From Histoplasma ohiense (taxonomy: Eukaryota > Ascomycota > Eurotiomycetes > Onygenales > Ajellomycetaceae): a DNA stretch of 64,000 nucleotides. Shown here piece after piece: positions 48,601 through 59,937 of this stretch (its first letter is position 1; the number at the start of each line of letters is the position of its first letter). The translations under genes were made by a program, and so were the position numbers. The stretch spans positions 3,844,001-3,908,000 of the forward strand of contig JAEVHH010000003.1 in NCBI GenBank assembly GCA_017607445.1, in the 5' to 3' direction. The notes beneath the pieces were generated by a model. The model saw only the letters and a program-made list of their open reading frames with translations, did no database searches and was not told the DNA's origin.

Positions 48601-51600
48601 AAGACATATTTGCTGCTCCCACATCTCCAGAGGAACCTTTGAAGTACAGAGTACGTACTGGAGAGGTTGTTAGAGGTTATTTGGGGATAAAAGTTTCCAG
48701 GAACGAGAAGCAATTACTGAGTCGCAACCAGACCGGCCGAGTCGCATAGCCATTGCGCATTGCCAGCGTGAGGCTCAACGAATCGAATGCTCATGCACGC
48801 CATCGCGGAACCATATATCCCCTTTCTTCTTTCGCTTCCTCAAATCCTTTTTTAGTTAGACAATTGGCTGTCATTAGCTTTATCTAGGGGGCTTCCTAGG
48901 CACCTTGGTCCAGGGCAAAACTCAGCATGGAAGCCGTGGCATGTTGCAATAACTCGAGAGCAGCAGCACTTTGGGCTGGAGCTGGTCAGAAATCTCAGGG
49001 GCATATTTGGCAAGCCCTCTTCGCTTGGAGGGACATGCAGATAGAGAGGATTCCGGAAGCTCCATTTCTCAGAATCTCCCATCCTTTTTTTTTTTTTTTG
49101 GCATCCGCTGTCATCCACCACACGCAAAACGCGTTGCGCATGCTGACTTGCAGCGAGTTTGCAAACTCGACATGTAACTGCAAGTCGCGGTAGGGTCCGC
49201 CGGGGACGTGCCGGCCAAGAGAGGAGCAGGAGAAGAAAATGGTGACGTTGCCAGCCTATGAGGAGTTGTTCTTGATGCGGTGAAGGGCGACTAGTAGGGT
49301 TTGAAAAGTTAGCTGCTGGAGAGGGTGTTTTGTTTTTTTTTTTTTTTTTTTAAAAAAAATTTTCGAGGGGGAGGATGATGATTCTATGACAATGTTGTGA
49401 CCTGAAATGAATGGCTGGGAAATTTGTTGTCTCTTGTTTTGAGAGAGATATATATATAACTATATATATATATATGAGGTAACTATATTGCGAATGGAAG
49501 TAATTACTCGTTGTTGCTGGTTAAGCATTAAAGTTTGTAACGACATCATCGCCAAACCTCGCCGGGATAGAGGCGCGAGGCGGATCATACATGCTCTGTT
49601 GATGATGGAGGCTGCTCGACGACCGACGGACACTGCTTGACGGCGGCGGGTAGGGCTCTCCGCTACCGCTGTGCCTAACGGTAACGGTGGCTATCTCCTA
49701 TCTTGACTCTGCTGGCGCGCTGTTCTGTTGATGGTCGCTGTCTGCCCCCACTCCGGCACTCCCCAGCCACCATCACCATCACCATGCCCCATGCCCTGGG
49801 TGAACTCCAGGGTTATTTATATGCGGAGCAATGGTCTTGTACAGCAAACGGCATTTCTTGCTGGTGTGCTATATATATATATAGATATATAATCTTCCTT
49901 GGGGGTGCCCTTGAATGCTGGCCTCCCCAGCCCTTTTTCGCTAATTCTTCTTCTTTTTTTTTGCTTTTTCTTCCCACCTGGTGATAAGGCCATAGATACA
50001 CAGATACACACAGATGCGAAATCACAACAATAATACTCCGTACATCAAAAAACAGTGAGAAAAAGCAAATACAACCAACACGATCACGAAACCAACCAGC
50101 CTCCAGGACGATTGGAGCATATCTTCTTCATTTCCTTCTTCCACCCCGCGGGAAGAGGACATTCGTCGCCATCACAACCAGTCACTCCTCGTCCTCGCAG
50201 CAACTGGTCGCTCGGCCTCTGTTCCTTGCGTGGGTTCCTCTGCGCCAGTCCCCAATCACCACCCGCCCAACACACCTTGTCTGCAACACGGCCGTCGATT
50301 GGTGAGCCCCGTGTCGGATTCGGATGTGTGTGCTCTTGGAGGAGGCGGGGACTCCCAACTGCTGTGTGCTCTTTTGCTGAACCTGAACTTAACTGAACTT
50401 AACGCGTCTTGGACAACTCCTGCGACATCCTGGTTTCGAGAACCTAGTGCTGCTCGCGACGCTTTTTTAACTCTTTTGATCCAGCGTCCCTTGTGACCCG
50501 TTCGCCAGTTCGCCAGTTCGCCAGTTCCGCCAAAAAAGTGGGAAAAATAAAGAAAAACAAAAAGTAAAAAATAATAAAAATAATAAAAATAAATAATACC
50601 TTGCGCCTCCATCCTCGGCTGCTTCGTCTTCTTCCGACCATTTACAGGGGACTCTCTCCTTCATCTCAGATTTGCCCGCTGTGCCTTGCTGGTGCTGTAC
50701 CATTAATAATTGCAACCTCCCTGTTTACCAGCACCCTCCCCTCCGTCCCTGGCTCCGACATTTCTACCCCGGTCGTTGGCCGTCCAGTTGCCTTTGCGGC
50801 CTTTCGCCGTGTCGAACTTACTTGTGTGTTGATTTCGATTGGTATCCTGCAAGATCGCAGCTCGCGCCAGCCAAAGCCTGCAGGACCTTGCTGAAGACGC
50901 TGCTGCTTCCATCCCATCAGAACGCAAATTGGATATCTCGGCTCTTGACTGGTTCCCGCCACAGGGAGCTTGGAAGGTCGAGTTCAAGATAACGGGAAAA
51001 AAAAAAAAAAAAGAAGTCGTAAAAAAAAAAAGTCTTTTTCCCACCTTAGATAACTAAACAGTGAGGAAAAAAAGAGTTGGCTTTATTTATCTTTTTACCT
51101 TTTTACTATTCCCCCACCCCCCCTTTCTCTCTCTCTCTCTCTCCGTATTTTGATCTGGGGACGGTTTCTGTTGAGTCCTCATTTTATTGTTTATCGCAAA
51201 TTTCTTCTAGATTTCGGACCTTGAATCGGCTCCACAACAATCATCATCATCCCCCATAATTTTTAACCCCGCTACAACTTACCGCCTCTTCGCATCGATA
51301 ACCTTCATTCAGCGCGTGTTCCTGTCACTATCATTAAAAGAAAAGAAAAATAAACAAATAAGGGGGAAAAAAATCGCCATCCATGTGTTTAGAGATACCC
51401 CTCCTCGCTGGCTCTCTTGACACTTGCAATCGGTGCAGCCGCGCTGTACACGACCGGCGCCGAGCCGCACAATAATAATCTGGCATCTGCGATGATCGCG
51501 CCAGTAAACCTGCCTGCCCCCATTAAGCCAGCGCTTGCTCGTGAGCTCCCCTGGGGCTCTGGCGATATTATGATGAAGTCGCGAAATGGATCCTGTGCTT

Positions 51601-51683
51601 GGAATGGGGTTGGGAAGGCCCACGAGGGCTCCGTGGGAAGGTCAACTGAGTGTTTGAAGGGCGCGCTGCGCCGACCCGGCTTT

Positions 51684-54600
51684 ATGAAGATGAGCTGCGA
51701 ATCGAAATCAATGGTATGTACTGTACCTAATTTGGAGGTTTTGTTTTTTCTTTCTTTTTAAGCTTTTTCGTTTTATTGAAATCGTCCTTCTCGGATGCCA
51801 TGTGGCCGGGTTCCATTGTCCTGGAGACAAAGCCATATATCTATATAATTTTCGCATCCATCACTGGGACTTTGTGATTACGCTACGGCGACTGCGGTTA
51901 TTCGATAAGCCATAATGCTGGCTTCAGCCATCGTTCATCTCCTTTTCTTTGACAATTCAGTACTAATTTTATATCTCAACTACTTCCTTCCTTCCTTTCT
52001 TTTTTTTTTTAATGTCCCAACACTAACCCGCACAGTCACTATTCGACTCGGCCTATGCCGCGTCATTGAAAGCCTCCGCGTTGGTCACCGACATGTTACT
52101 CACCCTTGAACCTACGTCCTCGCTGTATGGCACTCCCCCTCCTCCCTATGACAATGTAATAGCCGACATGCCTCCTGAGTACATGGGCCGGGATGAGTTC
52201 GACCATTGCCGTGTTGGGATGCCAGCATCTGCTCCTAGGAGCGGGGTACGAACTGATAAAGTAAAGACGGATGGGGCGTTGCTTGGCGATTCCGTAACGC
52301 CACTACCGATTGACCTCAACGACACGTCGAAATTCCGATCGCACGCGAAAAAGAGAAAGGGCGCAAAAAAGGGCGCTCAGGATCAGTGGACTGAACCTGG
52401 TAATGGAGGTGACAAGGGCAATGTAGCGGGTGGTGGTGAGGATGGTGGAAATGGCGATGGTAGCGCCGGAAATGGCGATGCTGGCGGCGATGGCGGCGAT
52501 GGCGCGGGAGGAGGTGGTGGCGGCGATGATGGTGCTGGTGGTGGGGGTGGGGATGATGAAGGCTGGGATGATGGCGGTAATAAGAAAAAGAACAAGAAGA
52601 AGAAGAAGAAGAAGGAAGAGGAGGAGGAGGAGGAGGAGGAGGAAAAGCAACGTAAGGAGGAGGAGGAGCGCAAGGCGAAAGAAGCAGAGGAAGCCGCTAC
52701 CGCTGATAATGCAGGAAATTCGCTCAGCTGGGCTGACGATGCCAATCCAGACGATGACTGGGGTGGATTCACGACGACAACAAAGAAGAAGAAGGGGAAG
52801 AAGAACAAGGCAAGTACAACCCTTGGTTAACACGGCCAAGCCATCACTAACAGCGCAAAGGCTGCTGATCCCCCTGCAGCTGAAGAACCCCCCCAAAGCT
52901 CCTTTCAGGATGTCAATTTAAATGACGGCGTCCCGCAACTGGATTTATCTTTCGACACTGGCGATACGAACAAAACCACTGGATTCAGCTTTGGCGGCTG
53001 GGGAAATAGTTGGAACACTGGCGCCAAAGGTGACCTGGGTCTTGCTGATAACAAGGCAAAGGACGAGAAGAAAGATGATGGCGTTGATACACTGGATGCA
53101 TGGGCTCCCGTTGGAAAAAAAGGAAAGAAAAAGAACACAACCACCAACAGCTTCGAATTGGGCGACCTGGGCGATTCAAATGAGCTAGACAATGGTACAG
53201 GTGATGCAAACGCTGATGAGAAAAAAGAAGAGGAGAATACTTGGTCATCGTTCGCCGTTGTCGGCAAAAAGGAAAAGAAACCGAAAAAGGGCGCTGGTGC
53301 TATAATCGAAGAAGCGCCCTCCAACCCTGAGCCTGTTTCAGGGCCTGTTCCTGTAGATGAATGGAGTGGCTGGTCGACGTCAACGAAGGATGACAAGAAG
53401 AAGAAGAAGAAAATGAAGGGCACAAATCCCTTCGATGCTATTGAAGAAACACCAAAGGAGTCTGAACCTGTTGCCGAGCCCGCCGGTGAGGATGATACCT
53501 GGGGTACATGGGGAGAAAAAGCCAAAAAATCAAATGCGAAAACTGTTGGGGAGCCTCCCACGGAGCCCGACCAACCACCGGAACCCGTCGATGAAAGCGC
53601 GTGGGCTTCTATCCCAAGTAAGAAAGAGAAGAAGAAGAAGGCTAAGAATATCACCGAAGAGCTATCGAAGGAGGAAGCACTTGCCCCTGCTCCTGATCCT
53701 ATAGTGCCAGAGAACGATGTGGATTGGGCGACACCGGCGGGAAAGAAGGGAAGGAAGAAAAAGGGTAAACTGGTCGCCGAAGAGCCCCTGGCTCCCCCAC
53801 CTGCAACGGCTGATCCTGATCCCGTTGATGATCGGAGCTCGTTTACCGTAACTGGAAAGAAAAAGAATGGTAAGAAAGGCGCTGTAGCAGAAGTGATAGA
53901 AGAAGACAAACCAGTAGAGGAGCCACCCCCGCCCCCGCCAGAACCCGAGCCTCAGCCGGACACTGCTGACGATTGGGGGGCGTTTGCGTCTTCGACGAAG
54001 AAGAAGAAGAAGCCCCAAAAAGGGGCTGTGGTAGAAGAGGCAGTGCCAGAGCCACCTAGGCCTTCGGCAGAGCCCGTACCCGAACCAGTCAATATTTGGG
54101 AAACTACCGCTACCAAGAAGAAGAAAGGCAAGAAAGGGACTGCAGTCGAGGAACCAATCGCGAACCAAGCTCCTGAACCCGAGCCCCAGCCCGAAACCAA
54201 GCCGGAAGCTGAACCTGTCGAGGACTGGGGATTTACCGCTATCACTACTAAAAAGGGTAAGAAGGGAAAGAAGGGTGCTGTTGTAGAAGAGACTCCGACC
54301 AAGGTAGATGAACCGGCCGCTGTCCCCGAAGTGAACACCTGGGACGCGGGGACATCAAAAAAAGAGAAAAAGATATCCAAGGGTTCCAAGACCGAAGAGG
54401 CTCCTGCCCCTGAACCTCTTCCTGCAGGAGAAGATCTTGATTGGTTTAATGACGACTTCGGTGATGGTGGCAAGGTTACTAAAGTTGACTCCAAAAACTC
54501 AAAGACCAGCGGAGGTTCAGGCGGTGGTGGGGATGGCTGGAGCTTCAGCAGCTGGGGTTTCGGAAGTAAGAAGGACAAGAAAGGGAAACAGAGCTCTATC

Positions 54601-57600
54601 CTTGAAGAATCGCCGAGAGAAAAGGAAACCGAAAACATCACCACTGTCGTAGAAGATGACCCCCTTAGCTGGGCCACTACTGCTACTGCCACTCGGAAGC
54701 AAGGCAAGAAGAAGGGCGATGCTCAGGTGAAAACCACGGAAGAACGACCTCCTGTTCCTACTGTCCCAGATGCACCTGAACCTCCAGCCGACGATTCCTG
54801 GGGATGGGGAACATCAAAAAATCCTAAGGATAAAAAGGGGAAGAAGAACAAAGCCGTAGTGCTTGAGCCTGAACCGGTCCCCGAACCTGAACCACCAAAA
54901 GCTGACCCTGAACCGCTCATTGAGGTTGACGAAGTGCTAACTCCGAAAGAGAAGCGAAAGAAGGAGAGGGAGGCTAGGAAGCAAGCGGCTGTCGTAGCCG
55001 AATCTAATGACAACAACGCTGCAAATGCTGTTTCTACGGATCTGGTCAAGTCTCCAGCACTTGATGACAACTCATGGTGGGGAGCTGCTGCAGATAAAAA
55101 GAAGGGTAAGAAAGGAAAAGACGCCAACGAACCACCACCTCCAGCTCCAACACCACCAGCTCAAGATCTTGACTCCCGGACAACCACAGTTGACGTCGAG
55201 GAGATTGATACGTGGGGTGCATTTACTGGTTCTGGAGCCAAGTCCTCGAAAACCAAGAAAACATCGCTCTCTCGCACGACCTCAACCACATTGAAATCAT
55301 CTAGAGTTGAGGATAGTAAATCAACTAGGGCCAAATCTAGGGGGTTTGAAGTTGTAGACGTCACAGATGAGTTCAAGGAAAAGGAGGAACCTGTTGAGGA
55401 GGTCAGTGCAGCCAAAGGAGTAAAAAGCTTTTGGGGAGGCACTTTTGGTGCTACGACGGCTACTTTCACCAAATCTAAAACCTCCAAAACAAAGGAGGAA
55501 ACAAGTCGAGAGGCTGTAGAGACGGCCCCAGATAAACTTGTCAAGGAGGAAAGTAAAGATAGCGTGAAGAAAAAGAAAACGAGCGCTGTCGACGCTGATA
55601 TGGCCGAGCTACAAGCGGCTAGCGCTACGGCAGCTGACAAAGCAACCGCGCCAAGCGCGCCAACAACAAGGACCACGACGACATCGACGACTGGCATCAA
55701 GATTAATGGCAAAACATCGGTCGCGGAGCGGATTAAATTACTTGAGGAGAGTAAAAAGCGCGAAAAAGAAGCGGCCAAGGAAAAGGAAAAGCTTAAGGCG
55801 AAAGAAAAGGCTTCTGCGCACACTGTTGTTCCCCAGCAGCCGGCTTCCCCACCTGACGTCAAGTTGACCGTAGAGCCAGTCGCAAATGATCCACCCCCAT
55901 CCAAAAAGTCATCAAAACCAAAAGCATCAACGGTGCCAACTAAGTCCACGTCAAAGAAAAATAGCGCTACTGCGGCCGCTAGTGCCACGCTTCTCGACGA
56001 ATCGAGCACTCCTCGCGATTCGGTTCCTGGTAGTTTCCCGGGCGCATATGAGGACGAATTGGTCGACATGGTTGATTTGGCTCCTCTTCCTAAATCAAAA
56101 CCTACGCAATCGCAGCCGGCAAAGGCTGCTAAGAAGAGCAAGAAGGCCTCTCCTGTCAAACAGGTTGCAGTGGATGAAATGGCAACTCCTCCTCCGGTCT
56201 CTGCTCCTGCTGATGAAAATAAAGCTGCCGAAGCTTCCCCCGATCTCGCGACGGCAAAACCTGCTAAAAAGGAGCGTCCCCGGGTTGAACGTACAGCTGG
56301 GGCTTCTTCGTGGGGATTCTGGGGCGCTGCTCCCAAGAAACCCGTAAAGAAAGAATCCAAGCCAAAAGACGATGCTGACCCTTCATCTTCTGTGAAAAAA
56401 CCAAAGGAAAAGCCACCTCCTACTTTGACCAGGTCTAAATCCATGGCTTCCGAAAAGAAAAGGCCTGCGGCTACGGAAAAGGATGTCGAAAAGTCATCTG
56501 GTTCTGACGAGAAACGCCCTAGCACTGGCGCTCGAGTCTCACGACACAGCAGAGGCATGAGTTTTTCCAACTTCATGATGGGAGGTGCGCCACCCGTCAG
56601 AACCAAGTCAATGAAACAAAATGGCACCTCAGCTTCGAGGCATAGCTCTAGACGTCCGTCAGTTGACATTGATGACTCAGGTATTCTTTCTCCGAGTGGC
56701 GGCCACGTCGAAATGCCGGGAAAAGCAGCGAAGCTCATGGGCGTTAACGGCACCAAGACTCCGAAAAAGGATGTCAATGGTAAGAAACGCGCCTCCAGTA
56801 AGTTTTGCCTGTATCCAAATATTCATCCTCGTATTACATGTTCTAACAATCGTTTTCCAGGAGTACCTGACCCATATGCAATTGACGATGACGACGACTT
56901 GGTTATGGTCAACGGAGGGGATGGGCCTGAAGTAATCTCACCAGGAGACTCCCCAATAGATTCGAAACCTCATCGACGTAAATCTAAACGTGAGGTATGT
57001 GATTTGAACTTCTGTCCCCATTTCCCTACGCCTATCGTTTTTATAAAACGAACAAAGTGTGCTAATATAAAACTCTTCGTACTACCAACAGCCGAAACCT
57101 GGAAATGCAGATGATGATATTGTCATGGTTGAACCAGGCTCCTCTGGACGTCCAGATGTAGTGTCCGGCCCTGAGGATTTAGCTTTTGTGATCGACCCTC
57201 CAAAAGAACGTGCAAACTTGAAACGATCCAACACCACCACTGCAACGCCGAAAAAGTCAGAAGGTTTGCTAGGACTGTTTGGCTCGTTCCGCAAACCTAC
57301 GGCAGCACCAGAGCACTCCCGATCACGGTCTTATCGTGAAGAAGATTTGAGAAAGTCGGTAGAATCTGACAAAGAATATGCCCGTCGCCTTCGACGAGAC
57401 AGACGCCGATCCACTAAAGTGGAGACGGATGGCGAAGGTTTTACTACGGATGCGGCACCCACAACGGAGGCTGAGGATGCCGAAGCCAGAAGAGCTGAAA
57501 GGAAGGCTCGACGTTTGTCGAAGTACGCTGAACAGGAGGCCCGAGCGGCTGAGGACAGAGAAGCAGAGGAACGGCGCGCGAGGAGGCGAGATGTTGAAAA

Positions 57601-58420
57601 AGCTAAGATTCGTGAAGCACGGGAAAGACAAGCTAGAGAAGACGAGGAGAGAGAACGAGCACAACGACATCGTGAGGAGAAGAAAGCTCGCCGCGCTGCA
57701 AGGATATTGGAGGAGCAGCAACGTGAGGAAGAAATTCGACGAATGGAAGGCAAGCGTCGCGCGAGGGAGGTAGACGAACTTGAGGAGGATGCCAGAAGGG
57801 TAAGATCGGATCGTCATCGATCGTATGCTGAGAAACCCCGAGATAAATACTCCCATGATGAATACGCTACAGATCATCGTCGGCATCGTTCCCATCGTTC
57901 CGGTGACGAAGCTGCCAAATCCCGTCGGCGAAAGTCTGCCGTTATACCAGGAGAAGAGCATCACACTTCTCGTCATGGCCACGCACGCCGTGCTTCTAAT
58001 GTGCCGTATCCCGGTATCGTGGGTGCTGGGAAGGATAAAACGTCGTCATGGTTGAATTCTCAATTGACTGACCCCCCCGAAGCACCTCCTATTGTCCCCA
58101 CGGTTATCGACGTCCCTGTTCCTCCAGGAGATCCTCACGCCCATTCCCTATCATCTGAAGAGGAAGCAAGGCGCAATGCCCGTCGTAAGGCGCGACGACA
58201 CTCTAGGTTTAATGGCGTCGATGATGCCGAAGCTTCAGAACGGCGAGCCAGGCGTCACGAGTTACGATATTCCGTCCGTGAGCCCCTCAGGAGCAGCGAG
58301 GGTAGTGGTGAAGGTGATCGATATGGCGATCGTTATGCTTCTGACTATCATCGCCATTCATCGTATACCAATGGCACTCCGAAGCGATCCAGTTGGTTCA
58401 AAAAGATTACAAATTTGTAG
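51684..58420 (+). CDS. Giant disordered repeat protein with W-K-(E/P) units and C-terminal coiled coil
   Basis: Proposed exons 51684-51713, 52036-52809, 52861-56797, 56861-56994 and 57092-58420 give about 2,067 aa. The third exon join uses GCAAGT...CAAAG (GC-AG, CTAAC branch); a GT-AG alternative (52814-52879) also keeps frame. The start could lie further upstream. Order of regions: a short conserved-looking head (SLFDSAYAASLKASALV), a Gly/Asp-rich stretch, Lys and Glu runs, and then 17-19 imperfect units of 35-60 residues. Each unit has a Trp core such as DDWGAF or NSWWGAA, a Lys tract such as KKGKKGKKG, and a Glu/Pro linker such as PEPEPQPE. Next comes a Ser/Thr/Lys-rich region, two DDD-(I/L)VMV motifs (about 1594 and 1635), a charged coiled coil (about 1750-1860), an Arg/His-rich region and SSWFKKITNL at the end. 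No enzyme domain is seen. I do not recognise the family. Confidence 0.75.
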
Positions 58421-59937
58421 AGTCCTTTGAAACTCGAATTGGAACCCATCGAACCATTTTCTCTCCGAAAATCGACTTTCTTGGCCATAGCCTTTTCTCT
58501 CTTTGTTCACAAGTTTTTGCTAGGTGTTTTGTCACACGAGTGTTGTCGCAACAAATGCGGGCGATGGAGACGCTTATGTGGGGCGGTAATAGAAATGCGT
58601 TACCTCTGACCCCCACCGCTTTTCCTTTCCACGCCACCTTACCTTTAATAATGGAGGTTCCTTGTCATATGGCTTGTTTTATTTTGTGTATATGAGCTTT
58701 TGGATCGTTTGCATCAGAGATTTACCCCGATGTGTGTTTTCTGACTTGGGTTACGTTTCTTGTTTTCTTTTGACTTTTTTTTTTTTTTTAATTTTCTTTT
58801 TGGATTCCCCCTCTGCATCTCAGACTGTGTTCAAATCAGCAAATCGGCTGAGTTTGTTTTTGATCAACTTTTTTGTTTGGCGTCTGTCACATTCCCGTTT
58901 GCATTACTTCTTGGTTGACTTAGAAACTCTGGAACGGATTCCCCGCCTGTAACCCCTCTTCTAACGTATATATATGATGTTACCCTTTTCATTTCTTTTA
59001 CTCTTCGTTTTTGGCCTTTGTTCTATTGTTGTTTCTTTTCGTTTCTATTTGCATATCCGCCGTCTGCTGGCTATTTACATTATTTCCCCCATGATTCAAG
59101 AATATTTCACCTTCCTTCGCCGAATTCCTCAGTACATTTTCTTGGTTTGACGTTTTATGACAAGTAGGGACTGTGATTTGCTTGGGCATGTCCATATTGC
59201 ATTATCATATGGTCGGTCGGTTGGTCAGGCTCGGCCCGGTTTATTGTGCATATACATGGATTTTGGCGGCAATCATTGGGCGGATTAGTATCGGAGATTG
59301 AGATTGGCAGGGCATATCATAGGATTTCCGCTTCTAGGCTTAGGATTTCTTCTCTGTACCACACTGTCTCAAGAAGCAATGTGCAGTTATTGACCCTAAT
59401 ATTCGTTGTTTCTTTTTCTCAAGACTCTTTAAAATCTTGGATCCGGTAGATGTCACATCGTTGGACGGAGCCTTGATCAGATCAAACTAGGTAGGTATGT
59501 AGGAGAGGCTGACATGTGTTCATGTTTAATAAATCTTTTTATCTCATTCTGTCGTCCGGAACATTTATGCTTCCGTAGCGAGTCCGAAAAATCTTCACAA
59601 CATGATATATATTCATCCAGATAGATTCCGTTGCGAGTAGTTAAGCAGGTTAAAGTAAGAAATCAACGCAGGAACCATATGGAAATCCGGGAGAAGAAAT
59701 ATCAAAAGAATTACAGAAACTCATAATTAACCGGCTCAAAGGGAACGAACAGCCGACGAATAGATGCACCAAAGAAAATTCCCAATGATACGCCATACAA
59801 TCATTTACATTTCAAGACCCATAAAGCTTTTGTTTATGTTTTTCTTTCCGAAAGCAAGAAAATTCAAGCTCCTTAGACGGTTTCATCCCATCATCACAAC
59901 GAAAGAAAGATAGGTATAGAAGCAGAATGCATAGACG
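58421..59937. other. Intergenic region between convergent genes
   Basis: T-rich 3' flank of the giant gene (T13 near 58,777) and the 3' flank of the eIF3h gene. No recognisable gene. Confidence 0.55.

Larger units (their letters stand above)
47321..51683. other. Intergenic region rich in homopolymers, upstream of the giant repeat gene (4.4 kb)
   Basis: No recognisable gene. It contains T33 at about 47,472-47,504, a T20/A23 pair (about 47,973-48,052), GTACATGTAC and GTATGTAT repeats near 48,236-48,282, a (TG)n tract at about 48,576-48,600, further T runs near 48,491, 49,085 and 49,330, and AT repeats near 49,450 and 49,870. A perfect TACTCCGTA is at 50034-50042. The right-hand 1.5 kb probably holds the promoter and 5' leader of the next gene, possibly with additional non-coding or short coding exons. 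Confidence 0.5.

Noticed and set aside
51417..51683. In-frame extension of the giant gene's first exon to an earlier ATG
   Set aside because: Not excluded, but the extra 89 residues show no conserved character and the shorter start gives a compact head. I chose 51,684 with low certainty.
52905..56777. Long antisense frames of 334, 251 and 538 codons
   Set aside because: They mirror the Lys/Glu/Pro codon bias of the plus-strand gene (giving Phe/Ser/Gly-rich shadows). The plus strand has consistent repeats and splice sites.
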